Assembly (NCBI GenBank): GCA_016780695.1
Contig: JADHLK010000003.1
Location: 1 to 29,562, forward strand
Origin: Alphaproteobacteria bacterium
Lineage (GTDB): Bacteria; Pseudomonadota; Alphaproteobacteria; Puniceispirillales; Puniceispirillaceae
Reading direction: 5' to 3'
Length of the DNA stretch: 29,562 nucleotides
The notes beneath the pieces were generated by a model that saw only the letters and a list, made by a program, of their open reading frames with translations, made no database searches and had not been told where the DNA came from. Made by a program: the position numbers and the translations under genes. Numbering within the stretch: position 1 is the first letter of the stretch; each line of letters begins with the position of its first letter. Shown here in pieces: positions 15,312 to 23,106 of this stretch.

Positions 15312-16214
15312 ATGTCAAGCATACAAGCCTGTTTAATGCGATTTATCCGGTTTATTGCCAGACAGGACTGTTCTCTCGCCAGTAGTCTGGCCCTGCTGCT
15401 GGCGGCGGGCCAACCGCTAGCCGCCGCCGAGCTGGTTCGGCTGGGTGGCCAGGCTGAGCAGGGCGGGCTGATGATATTTTCCTGCGCGCCCGGCTGTTCG
15501 GCATGGCTGGATGAAGCGCCGCTCTTTATTGATACGGCTGGCCGGTTTGTTATCGGCTTTCACCGGGATGACAGCCAGCCCCGCCAGCTACGAATCAGCT
15601 GGCCAGATGGCAAGCAGGAAAGCCGCCTGATCACCGCTGCCCCGCGCCGCTATAAAATTCAGCGTATTGACGGCTTGCCGGAAAAATTTGTGACCCCGGC
15701 TGAGGCGGTGCTGGCCCGTATTCGCGCTGATGCTGACCGGGTGCGGCGAGCGCGCCAGCAGATGACTGAACAGGATGATTTTATCCGCCATGGTTTTGAC
15801 TGGCCGGCAGCGGGGCGAATCACCGGCATCTATGGCAGCCAGCGCATTTTGAATGGCCAGCCGCGCCAGCCGCATTACGGCATTGATATCGCCCTGCCCA
15901 GCGGCACGAAGGTGCGCGCTGCCGCAGCTGGCCGGGTCGTTTTGGCAGCAGACCTTTATTTTACCGGCTGGACGGTGATCCTCGATCATGGCCATGGGGT
16001 CAGCTCTACCTATTCGCATTTGCAGAAAGCCGCGGTAACATCCGGTCAGCAGCTGCCGCGTGGGGCGGTGTTGGGCCTGTCAGGCTCAACCGGGCGGTCA
16101 ACCGGCCCGCATCTGGACTGGCGGATCAACTGGCTGGATAAGCGGCTTGACCCGCAAAAGATCACCGGCCGGCCAGCAGATTGGCCTGTCGATGCCACCG
16201 AAATTGCTGACTAG
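15312..16214 (+). CDS. M23-family (LytM) peptidoglycan metallopeptidase
   Basis: About 300 residues with an export signal ending near AAGQPLAAAE. The C-terminal LytM domain (residues about 170-285) has the zinc ligands in HYGIDIA (His and Asp), TYSHLQ and GPHLDWRINW, and the GxKVRAAAAGRVV beta-sheet motif. Such enzymes cut peptidoglycan cross-bridges or activate amidases in the periplasm. The middle region (about 130-160, AVLARIRADADRVRRARQQMTEQDDF) is a charged helix. ATG at 15312 follows AAAAGGAG at a slightly long 11-base spacing; an in-frame GTG at 15288 precedes that site and is less likely. Confidence 0.9.
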   Translation: MSSIQACLMRFIRFIARQDCSLASSLALLLAAGQPLAAAELVRLGGQAEQGGLMIFSCAPGCSAWLDEAPLFIDTAGRFVIGFHRDDSQPRQLRISWPDGKQESRLITAAPRRYKIQRIDGLPEKFVTPAEAVLARIRADADRVRRARQQMTEQDDFIRHGFDWPAAGRITGIYGSQRILNGQPRQPHYGIDIALPSGTKVRAAAAGRVVLAADLYFTGWTVILDHGHGVSSTYSHLQKAAVTSGQQLPRGAVLGLSGSTGRSTGPHLDWRINWLDKRLDPQKITGRPADWPVDATEIAD

Positions 16215-16285
16215 TCCGGTGAGGTGGGTACAAGACTTTTTCAGCCGGAGGATATTTTTTCTGCCCCCGGCCGTTGCTTTATCAT

Positions 16286-16318
16286 CTGCCACCCTTCCCT
16301 GTTGCGTAACAGGGGCAG
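16286..16318 (+). other. Stable intercistronic stem-loop before the DUF3108 gene
   Basis: CCCTGTT (16297-16303) and AACAGGG (16308-16314) form a perfect 7-bp stem around GCGT. The flanking CTGC (16286-16289) and GCAG (16315-16318) can lengthen it across an asymmetric bulge. No T-run follows, so it is not a standard terminator. It may mark an mRNA end or processing point in the 133-bp gap. Confidence 0.45.
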
Positions 16319-16347
16319 TAACAGCCAGACGCACAAAAGGGGCGACC

Positions 16348-17124
16348 ATGCCACGATTTTTCCTGTCTTTAACAATTATCTTTTTTGCCTTGCCAAGCTT
16401 GGCCAGCGATATCGATCTGCGCTATCGCCTGCAATGGGGTAATTTCGCCATGGGAGATGTGTTTGCCAGCTGGCAGCTGCGCCCGACCGGCTATCAGATG
16501 CAGGGCGGGGCGATTTCTGCCGGGACGGTGGGCTGGCTGATGCGCTATCAGGGCGAGGTGCGTCTGGAAGGCCAGCTGGCGGGTGACAGGGTTCTGCCAG
16601 ACAGTCTGTTCCTGTCCAGCGATTCGCGGCGCGGCGCGCGTCAGGCTCGCACGCTTTGGCCTGGCGCTAGCCGCCAGCCGGTGACCTCCCGCCTGCCAGA
16701 GCTTAATCTGGAAAAGGTTATCCCCTTGGATGAAACGGCGCTGGCTGGCATAAATGATCCGTTCAGCACTATGCTGGGAGTGCTGCGTCAGATGCAGCAG
16801 GGGGCCTCCTGTTCCGGCCAGTTTGAGATTTATGATGGCTGGCGGCACGCGCGCCTGACCCTTTATGATTTGGGCGAGACCGAGCTGGTGGCAGACCGCC
16901 CCTGGTCTTATAGCGGCGCGGCCCGCATTTGTGGCATTGCCAGCCAGCCGCTGGGCGGCCAGTCTCGTAAATCTTCCTGGAGCGAGGAGGATTTAGACCC
17001 GCAGCGTATTCGTTTTTTTGTGGCAGATTTAGAGGCTGGTTTGCCGCTGCCAGTGCGTATTGAATTGCGCGGATTTCTGGGGCGAGTGACTGTGCGGCTG
17101 GATATGGAGCGCTCGCGTCTCTAG
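16348..17124 (+). CDS. DUF3108 family exported protein
   Basis: A 258-residue protein starting with a clear signal peptide (MPRFFLSLTIIFFALPSLA, cleaved before SDIDL). The body matches DUF3108: YRLQWGNFAMGDVFASWQL at the start, INDPFSTMLGVLRQMQQG with a Cys-containing segment after it, YDGWRHARLTLYDLGETEL, and LPVRIELRGFLGRVTVRL at the end. The family is periplasmic and its function is not established; a role in envelope glycolipid handling is only a guess. ATG at 16348 has AAAGGGG about 5 bases upstream. The open frame extends upstream into the M23 gene, but this start gives the signal peptide. Confidence 0.85.
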   Translation: MPRFFLSLTIIFFALPSLASDIDLRYRLQWGNFAMGDVFASWQLRPTGYQMQGGAISAGTVGWLMRYQGEVRLEGQLAGDRVLPDSLFLSSDSRRGARQARTLWPGASRQPVTSRLPELNLEKVIPLDETALAGINDPFSTMLGVLRQMQQGASCSGQFEIYDGWRHARLTLYDLGETELVADRPWSYSGAARICGIASQPLGGQSRKSSWSEEDLDPQRIRFFVADLEAGLPLPVRIELRGFLGRVTVRLDMERSRL

Positions 17125-17207
17125 CCCGGTTGCACGAGATTTTTTAAGGTGATCGGCCCGACATGGCTTGACGAAATTTATTTCCCGCGGCAAAGCTGGC
17201 TAATGAG

Positions 17208-17463
17208 GCTTTGGTTCAGTCGGTTCGCCGGCTGATGAAAAGGGAATATGGTGCGATCATAAAAGCGCCATGGTGACCGTTCCATTGACAGGATTGTTTC
17301 CAGGGAATGGGTCATCGACAGATCGGCGCAGATCAAATCCATAACTGCCCCCGCAACTGTAAGCGGAGAGCCTGACCGGCATATGCCACTGCCATGTTTT
17401 TCTAAAACTGGTGGGAAGGCCCGGTTCAGGCAGTGACCCGCAAGTCAGGAGACCTGCCAGAGC
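17208..17463 (+). promoter_or_regulatory. Cobalamin (adenosylcobalamin-type) riboswitch aptamer of the btu operon
   Basis: The conserved landmarks occur in order. A stem CAGTCGG/CCGGCTG (17217-17234) is capped by TTCG, then GATGAAAAGGGAAT, CTGCCCCCGCAACTGTAAGCGG (in part), GCCACTG, TGGGAAGG, and the B12 box AGTCAGGAGACCTGCC (17443-17458). GCTTT (17208-17212) can pair with AGAGC (17459-17463) to close P1. The arm after GGGAA is unusually long. The aptamer lies 168 bases before the btuB start and should switch off expression when cobalamin is plentiful. An upstream TTGACG at 17169 may be a -35 box, but no good -10 was found. Confidence 0.95.
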
Positions 17464-17515
17464 AATCACCCAGTCGGATCGCGGGGCGTGGTCAGGACGG
17501 CGGTTGCACTTCCGC

Positions 17516-17535
17516 GATGGTGATATTTCACCGTC
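17516..17535 (+). other. Hairpin downstream of the riboswitch aptamer
   Basis: GATGGTGA (17516-17523) pairs with TCACCGTC (17528-17535) around TATT, with one G-U pair. Its left arm overlaps CCGCGAT (17512-17518), which can instead pair with ATCGCGG (17478-17484). The two helices exclude each other and may be part of the riboswitch expression platform. Confidence 0.4.
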
Positions 17536-17562
17536 GGCGGGAGTCAAGGTTGGCATACAACA

Positions 17563-17625
17563 TTTCTTCCATCGGCAAGACAAGACAGTCTGGCAGTCAG
17601 CCGGACTTCTGCCAAATGGAGGAGA
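17563..17625 (+). promoter_or_regulatory. Stem able to sequester the btuB Shine-Dalgarno site
   Basis: TTTCTTCCAT (17563-17572) can pair over ten positions, two of them G-U, with ATGGAGGAGA (17616-17625), which holds the btuB ribosome-binding site. Inside it GGCA (17574-17577) faces TGCC (17610-17613), and AGTCTGGC/GCCGGACT (17587-17594 and 17600-17607) forms a hairpin with loop AGTCA. This is the likely off-state element of the riboswitch. Confidence 0.5.
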
Positions 17626-17631
17626 GTTTCC

Positions 17632-19602
17632 ATGCAAAAACTGATTTTACCGGCATCCGTCCGCATGGGCGGGTTGAAAAATCGGCTTGCTGGCTTGCTG
17701 CTTGCTATGAGCCTTACCCAGCTAGGCGGTAACGCCGCCCTCGCCCAAAATAGTGACACCCAAAACAGTGATATAGGGAGCAATGATCAAAGCACCCTGC
17801 CTTATCTGGAAATCAACCCGTTATTCAGCAGCGCTACCCGCCGCCCGATCCCGCTGGCCGAAGTGCTGGCCTCGGTCAGCATCATCACCCGTGCCCAGAT
17901 TGAACAGGCCGGGGCTTATGATGTTGCCGAATTGCTGGCCAGTCAGCCGGGTATTGAGGTTACCCGCAATGGCGGACCGGGGGCGGTGCGCTCTATTTTC
18001 CTGCGTGGCCAGAATTCCAAATCGCTGGTAGTGCTGGTTGATGGGGTGCAGGCCCAGAGCGATAATTATGGCGGATTAACCGTTTCCAATATTCCGGCCA
18101 GCCAGATTGAGCGCATAGAAATTGTGCGTGGCACGGCCGGGGCGCTGTTTGGCGAAGGGGCGATAGGCGGGGTGGTGCATATTTTCACCCGCAACGCAGC
18201 AGGCAGGCCCGCCGCCTATGCTAAAACCCGCATCGGCGCTTATCAGACCAAGGAGGCCCTGCTTGGCTATGGCGGCCAGACACCGGACAGCCAGTTTGAT
18301 GTCTCGGTTGCAACTTTTGAAACAGCAGGGTTTTCGTCCATTGATACCAGCATCAAATCAGATGCCAATCCGGACAGGGATGGCAGCACTCGGCGCTCAT
18401 TTAATGGCCGGTTCAGCCGCCAGCTGAGTGAGCGGCTGCGTGTCGGCGGGCATCTGCGCCGTATCGATAGCAGCAATGACTATGATAATACTGGCTGGGG
18501 AGCTACTGCAACACAGACGCATAAAGCAGAGGGCAGCAATACCGATTACGGGGTCTTTGCTGCCATGCGCTTTGCCAGCCAATGGCAGAGCCGTCTGGAT
18601 ATCAGCCAGTCAGATCTGACCCGCAAACAGTTTCAGGACGGGGCGCAAAAATCACTGGCCAGCGGCGGTTTGCATGAAGGCAAGATGCGGCGTATAGCGC
18701 TGAGTAACAGTCTGGAGAAAAAACTGGGCGAAAGCGGCTATCAGAGCTTTACCGCAGGGCTGGAGAGCACCAGCGGCGATTATCAATCCTATGGCACGAC
18801 CAATTACCGCGATGGTGTTGCGCTGGCCGGAGGCTGGCTGGGCCAGTTTGAGCGGTTTGATCTACAGGCCAATCTGCGCCGCGACCGCATCACGGCAAAA
18901 GATACCAGCCGGTCGGTCACCAATGAGGCAAATAGCTGGCTAATGGGGGCGGGCTGGTTTCTCAATGATACGCTCAAGCTGACCGCTAGCCAGTCCACCG
19001 CCTTTCGGGCACCGGCCGGGGCTGAGCTTTACGGCTATGGCGGCAATCTCAATCTCGAATCCGAAACACATAAATCATCTGAGCTGGGCCTGTCCCATAC
19101 CGGCCCGCAGCTGTTTGCCCGGCTGGTGCGTTTTGATACCAGCACCAAAGATGCGATTGTCTGGTCCGGCAGCAGCTATGCCAATCTGCCGGATGTAGAA
19201 AATAAAGGCTGGGAGCTGTATGCCGAAACCCGGCTGGCCGGGGTGTCGCTGGAGGCCAGCCATGTCTGGCAAAAGCCGATAAACAAGCGCAGCGGGGCGG
19301 CCCTTTTGAAACGCGCCCGCCACTATGGCAGCCTGCGTGCCAATAAAAGCTGGAAAGGCTATGAGGGGCAACTGAACTGGCGTTATACAGGGGCGACAAC
19401 AGACTATCCCAGCGAGCGGCTGCCCGGCTATCAGCTGGTGGATTTGCGGGTTGCGCGCAAATTATCCCCAGCGGTGCGGGTCAGCCTGAAAATTGACAAT
19501 CTGCTGGATAAAACTTACCAGAATACCTACGCCTATAATGCGCCGGGCCGGTCTGTCTTTCTCAGCCTGACCTGGCGACAGGCCAAGAGGAATGGATCGT
19601 GA
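17632..19602 (+). CDS. btuB: TonB-dependent outer-membrane vitamin B12 receptor
   Basis: A 656-residue protein with a signal peptide ending near NAALAQ, then a plug domain (PLAEVLASVSIITRAQIEQAGAYDVAELLASQPGIEV, RSIFLRGQNSKSLVVLVDGVQ, IERIEIVRGTAGALFGEGAIGGVVHIFTR) and a 22-strand-type beta-barrel. NPLFSSATRRP sits where the TonB box and following VTATR segment usually lie and is a weak match. The end LVDLRVARKLSPAVRVSLKIDNLLDKTYQNTYAYNAPGRSVFLSLTW is typical of BtuB. It takes up cobalamin using TonB-ExbBD energy. GGAGGAG lies 7 bases before the ATG and may be hidden by the riboswitch platform. btuF follows with a one-base TGATG overlap. Confidence 0.96.
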   Translation: MQKLILPASVRMGGLKNRLAGLLLAMSLTQLGGNAALAQNSDTQNSDIGSNDQSTLPYLEINPLFSSATRRPIPLAEVLASVSIITRAQIEQAGAYDVAELLASQPGIEVTRNGGPGAVRSIFLRGQNSKSLVVLVDGVQAQSDNYGGLTVSNIPASQIERIEIVRGTAGALFGEGAIGGVVHIFTRNAAGRPAAYAKTRIGAYQTKEALLGYGGQTPDSQFDVSVATFETAGFSSIDTSIKSDANPDRDGSTRRSFNGRFSRQLSERLRVGGHLRRIDSSNDYDNTGWGATATQTHKAEGSNTDYGVFAAMRFASQWQSRLDISQSDLTRKQFQDGAQKSLASGGLHEGKMRRIALSNSLEKKLGESGYQSFTAGLESTSGDYQSYGTTNYRDGVALAGGWLGQFERFDLQANLRRDRITAKDTSRSVTNEANSWLMGAGWFLNDTLKLTASQSTAFRAPAGAELYGYGGNLNLESETHKSSELGLSHTGPQLFARLVRFDTSTKDAIVWSGSSYANLPDVENKGWELYAETRLAGVSLEASHVWQKPINKRSGAALLKRARHYGSLRANKSWKGYEGQLNWRYTGATTDYPSERLPGYQLVDLRVARKLSPAVRVSLKIDNLLDKTYQNTYAYNAPGRSVFLSLTWRQAKRNGS

Positions 19603-20471
19603 TGCGAGGCAAGTGGTGGCGGGCAATGCGGGCAATAGCCCTGCTGGCGTTTATGATGCTGGCGGCCCCGGCACAGGCGGGCGCTCCGCTGCGGGTTGTC
19701 TCGATGAATCTGTGCACGGACCAGCTGGCGATGCTGCTGGCTGGGCCGGATCAGCTGATCTCAGTTTCTTTTCTGGCCCGTGATCCGCTGGTATCCTCAA
19801 TGGCTGAGGAAGCCGCTGGCTGGCCGGTGAATTATGGGCAGGCTGAGGAAATCTATCTGCTGCAGCCGGATCTGGTGATAACAGGTTTCTGGAGCGCGCC
19901 CCTGACCCAGCGCCTGCTCAACCGGCTTGGTATCCGGGTAGAGCGCCTGCCGATTGCCCGCAATCTAGAGGAGATGCGCTCCAATATCCGGCAGATGGGG
20001 GCCTGGCTGGGCCGCCCGGATGAGGCGGCCGCCCTGCTGGCCCGGTTTGAGGCGGATTTGGAGCTGTTGCGAGCCGAAGACCCGGAACCGCTGCAACGCC
20101 CACGGGCCGCTATTTATGCCGCCAATGGCTATATGTCGGGCATGAATTCGCTGTCCGATTCGCTGATCAGGCTGGCCGGGCTGAATAATATCGCTGCTGA
20201 GCTGGGCCTGCAGCATAGCCAGGTTCTGGATTTGGAAAGGCTGGTTCTGGCCCGCCCGGACCTGGTGATAACAGATCAGAAATATGCCGGCTGGTCGCGG
20301 GCTGAGGCGCTGATGGAACATCGGGCGGTGCAGCTGGCCGGACAGGAATCGGCGGTGCGCGATCAATATTGGACTTGCGGCACACCGCATATTATTCAGG
20401 CGGTTGCTGAATTGGCGGCGGCAAAGAGACGGCTGGTAACCGCCCGCCAGCTGGCACAGGCTGGCAAGTGA
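19602..20471 (+). CDS. btuF: Periplasmic cobalamin-binding protein
   Basis: A 289-residue class III (helical-backbone) substrate-binding protein with a signal peptide ending near APAQA. LRVVSMNLCTDQLAMLLAGPDQLISVS begins the N-lobe, and ILLQPDLVITG-like segments (YLLQPDLVITGFWSA, LVLARPDLVITDQKYAG) are typical. Two cysteines (LCTDQL and YWTCGTP) are far apart and may pair. It binds cobalamin in the periplasm and delivers it to BtuCD. ATG at 19602 overlaps the btuB stop as TGATG; a GTG one codon earlier is possible. The function is assigned from sequence plus its place behind a B12 riboswitch and btuB. Confidence 0.93.
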   Translation: MRGKWWRAMRAIALLAFMMLAAPAQAGAPLRVVSMNLCTDQLAMLLAGPDQLISVSFLARDPLVSSMAEEAAGWPVNYGQAEEIYLLQPDLVITGFWSAPLTQRLLNRLGIRVERLPIARNLEEMRSNIRQMGAWLGRPDEAAALLARFEADLELLRAEDPEPLQRPRAAIYAANGYMSGMNSLSDSLIRLAGLNNIAAELGLQHSQVLDLERLVLARPDLVITDQKYAGWSRAEALMEHRAVQLAGQESAVRDQYWTCGTPHIIQAVAELAAAKRRLVTARQLAQAGK

Positions 20472-21463
20472 TGTCCTACCGGCTGCTCATTACCCTGCTG
20501 GCGTTTTTGGCGATAGGGCTGGCGCTGATCACTTTACTGATCGGCCCGGCCGGGATCAGCCCGGCAACCAGCATTGCCAGCCTGCTGATCGGTGATAGGA
20601 CAGATATATTTGCCATTGTGATGCGCGAGATAAGATTGCCGCGTATGCTGGGCGGCCTCGTTGTCGGTATCAGCCTGGGGGTGGCCGGTGCAGCGATGCA
20701 GGGCTATTTGCGCAACCCGCTGGCGGAACCTGGCCTGTTGGGTGTGTCCGGTTCAGCCGCGCTGGGGGCGGTGCTGGTCTTGCAGAGCGGGTTGGCCGGG
20801 ATGTTCGGGCTGGCCCTGCCGATGGCTGCGATTGGCGGGGCGTTACTGGCCGCGATAGTGATGTTGCTGGTCAGTGGCCGCTCGCGCTCTTCACTGGCGC
20901 TGATTTTGGCCGGGGTAGCCCTGTCAGCACTGGCCGGGGCGGTGACCTCGCTGGTTCTCAACCTGTCGCCAAATCCCTTTGCAGCTTCTGAGATAATGTT
21001 CTGGATGATGGGATCATTGGCCAATATTTCCTTTGACCAGCTGGGCCTTGCCCTGCCCTTTATGGTGGCTGGCTGGCTGTTGTTATTTGCAGCGCGGCGC
21101 AGCCTTGATGCGCTGTCACTGGGAGAGGATGCCGCTGCCGGGCTGGGGGTCAATCTGCGGCAGTTACGGTTGCTGGTGATTCTGGGTTGTGCAGCCAGCA
21201 TTGGGGCGGTGACTGCGATTGCCGGGGTGGTTGGCTTTGCCGGGCTGGTGGTGCCGCATCTGTTGCGGCGGCTGGTTGGCGGTGAGCCGGGGCGGCTATT
21301 GCTGGCCTCAGCCTTGGGTGGGGCCTGTCTTATTCTGGCAACAGATATTGCGGTGCGGCTGGTGGCACCGGATCGGGATTTGAAGCTGGGGGTGGTGATG
21401 GCCATGATAGGGGCGCCGCTGTTCTTGCATCTGGTCTGGCAGACCGGTCGGCAGGAGGCCTAG
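20471..21463 (+). CDS. btuC: Cobalamin ABC transporter permease
   Basis: A 330-residue FecCD-family permease with about ten membrane helices. Conserved segments include REIRLPRMLGGLVVGISLGVAGAAMQGYLRNPLAEPGLLGVSGSAALGAV and the coupling-helix region AAAGLGVNLRQLRLLVILGCAASIGAVTAIAGVVGFAGLVVPHLLRRLVG. The E. coli BtuC length is 326. It forms the inner-membrane channel with BtuD and receives cobalamin from BtuF. The ATG overlaps the btuF stop as TGATG, the same coupling seen between btuB and btuF; a GTG one codon upstream is possible. Confidence 0.95.
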   Translation: MSYRLLITLLAFLAIGLALITLLIGPAGISPATSIASLLIGDRTDIFAIVMREIRLPRMLGGLVVGISLGVAGAAMQGYLRNPLAEPGLLGVSGSAALGAVLVLQSGLAGMFGLALPMAAIGGALLAAIVMLLVSGRSRSSLALILAGVALSALAGAVTSLVLNLSPNPFAASEIMFWMMGSLANISFDQLGLALPFMVAGWLLLFAARRSLDALSLGEDAAAGLGVNLRQLRLLVILGCAASIGAVTAIAGVVGFAGLVVPHLLRRLVGGEPGRLLLASALGGACLILATDIAVRLVAPDRDLKLGVVMAMIGAPLFLHLVWQTGRQEA

Positions 21464-21468
21464 GCAAT

Positions 21469-22227
21469 ATGACATTAACGCTGGACAAGCTATCGGTTGA
21501 CCGCGGCGGGAGGTCGATTCTCTCTGAGGTCAGCCTGTCCCTGCGGCGCGGGGAACTGACCTGTCTTGTCGGGCCAAACGGGGCTGGCAAGACCAGCCTG
21601 ATGCGCGCCGCCCTCGGCCTGTTGCCCTTTTCCGGAACCAGCAATCTGGCTGGGCTGGCAGAGGCGGAACGCTCCCGCATGGCGGGCTGGCTGCCGCAGG
21701 AGCGCGAGATCGCCTGGCCGGTATCGGTGCGGTTCGCTGTCCGGCTGGGCCGTCTGCCCTGGCGCGGTATCAGCAGCCCTGCTGAACAGGAACAGGCGGT
21801 GGTGGCTGCCTTGCAGGCGTTGGAGCTGGAGGGGTTGGCTGACCGGCAGGTGACAGACCTTTCCGGCGGTGAGCGGGCACGGGTGTTGGTCGCACGCCTG
21901 CTGGCCGGATCAGCGCAATGTTTGCTGGCAGATGAGCCGACTGCCGGGCTGGACCCGGCCCATCAGCTGGGCCTGATGGAACAGTTTCAGGCACGGGCCA
22001 GAAACGGGGCGGCGGTGCTGGTCTCTTTGCATGAGCTGGGGCTGGCGGCGCGCCATGCAGACCGGATGATCCTGTTGCATAATGGGCGCATTCATGCAGA
22101 TGGCCCGCCCGCCAGCGTTCTCAGCCCGCAAAATCTGGCCGATGTTTTCGGTATCACGGCCTGGTTCGGGGAGACCGAAAAAGGGCCGGTCTTTCAGCCT
22201 CTCGCCCGCCTCGACAAGACGCTCTGA
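21469..22227 (+). CDS. btuD: Cobalamin ABC transporter ATP-binding protein
   Basis: A 252-residue ABC ATPase with Walker A GPNGAGKT (residues 35-42), the Q-loop region in LPQERE, signature LSGGERARV, Walker B CLLADEP and the H-loop in LVSLHELG. It powers import through BtuC. The ATG is 5 bp after the btuC stop, with AGGAGG about 10 bases upstream inside the end of btuC. It is the fourth gene of the riboswitch-led operon, so cobalamin is the expected substrate, though sequence alone would also allow an iron-siderophore role. Confidence 0.93.
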   Translation: MTLTLDKLSVDRGGRSILSEVSLSLRRGELTCLVGPNGAGKTSLMRAALGLLPFSGTSNLAGLAEAERSRMAGWLPQEREIAWPVSVRFAVRLGRLPWRGISSPAEQEQAVVAALQALELEGLADRQVTDLSGGERARVLVARLLAGSAQCLLADEPTAGLDPAHQLGLMEQFQARARNGAAVLVSLHELGLAARHADRMILLHNGRIHADGPPASVLSPQNLADVFGITAWFGETEKGPVFQPLARLDKTL

Positions 22228-22248
22228 CAGCTGGAAGGAAGCAAGTAA

Positions 22249-23106
22249 ATGACAGGCAGAAAAATCTGTATCCTTGGCATTGGCTATGCAGGCGCGGCGG
22301 TGGGCCGGGTGCTGGCTGCAGAAGGCTGGCAGATTGTCGGCACCAGCCGCCAGCCAGAAAAGCGCGCCCGCCAGCTGCCATCAAACTGGCAGATTATTGG
22401 CTATCAAGCCGGCGAGTCCTCTGCGCTGGCGGCTGTTTTGGAGACGGCAGATGCGGTCCTCTCAACGGTAGCACCGCTGCCGGATGGGCGCGACCCGGTA
22501 TTGACAGCAGATGGCGCGCTGCTGGCCGGGTTTTCTGGCTGGACCGGCTATCTGTCTGCGACTTCGGTTTATGGGGCTGGTGCTGGCTGGCTGGATGAGA
22601 CCAGCCGGGCTGTCCCGGCAGAATCGCGTGGTCGGGCGCGACTGGCGGCCGAGCAGTCTTGGCAGGAAGCTCTGCCGCAGACGGAGATTTTCCGAGCTGC
22701 CGGCATTTACGGGCCAGCCCGTAACCAGATGGCCCGCCTGCGGGCTGGCACAGCCCGCCGGATTCACAAGCCGGGCCACCTGTTTAACCGGATTTATCTG
22801 GATGATTTGGCCAGCATTATCGCAGCCGCCATTGCCAGACCGCGTAGCGGGCGGATCGTCAATCTGGCGGATGGCCAGCCATGCGAGCAGGCGGAATTGC
22901 TGGCCGGGCTGGCTGAGATGGCAGGATTGCCTGTTCCTGAAATGGTTGATTATGACGTGGCCGGGCTAACCGGCATGGCCGCCAGCTTCTGGCAGCATAG
23001 CCGGAAAATACGCTCCTCGGTGATAGAGGCGGAGCTGGGCGTTCAGCTGGCCTTTCCAGACTGGCGGGCCGGCTATCGCCACATCCTGAAAGAAGAGGGC
23101 AGCTGA
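22249..23106 (+). CDS. NAD(P)-dependent SDR/epimerase-like protein (YeeZ type)
   Basis: A 285-residue protein of the extended SDR fold. A Rossmann motif opens it, KICILGIGYAGAAVGRVLAAEGWQIVGTSR, as in YeeZ-like atypical SDRs. LSATSVYG includes the serine-tyrosine active-site region, though the Tyr-x3-Lys pair is not complete. FRAAGIYGPARNQMARLRAG, HLFNRIYLDDLASIIAAAI and GRIVNLADGQPC follow. The substrate is unknown. It lies 21 bp after btuD and is probably cotranscribed with the B12 operon, but nothing in the protein ties it to corrinoid chemistry. Its stop abuts the fba stop as TGATCA. Confidence 0.82.
   Translation: MTGRKICILGIGYAGAAVGRVLAAEGWQIVGTSRQPEKRARQLPSNWQIIGYQAGESSALAAVLETADAVLSTVAPLPDGRDPVLTADGALLAGFSGWTGYLSATSVYGAGAGWLDETSRAVPAESRGRARLAAEQSWQEALPQTEIFRAAGIYGPARNQMARLRAGTARRIHKPGHLFNRIYLDDLASIIAAAIARPRSGRIVNLADGQPCEQAELLAGLAEMAGLPVPEMVDYDVAGLTGMAASFWQHSRKIRSSVIEAELGVQLAFPDWRAGYRHILKEEGS

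Noticed and set aside
20704..21405. A 233-codon open frame on the minus strand
   Set aside because: It is antisense to btuC and rich in Ser, Ala, Pro and Arg, as expected from a G+C-rich shadow frame.
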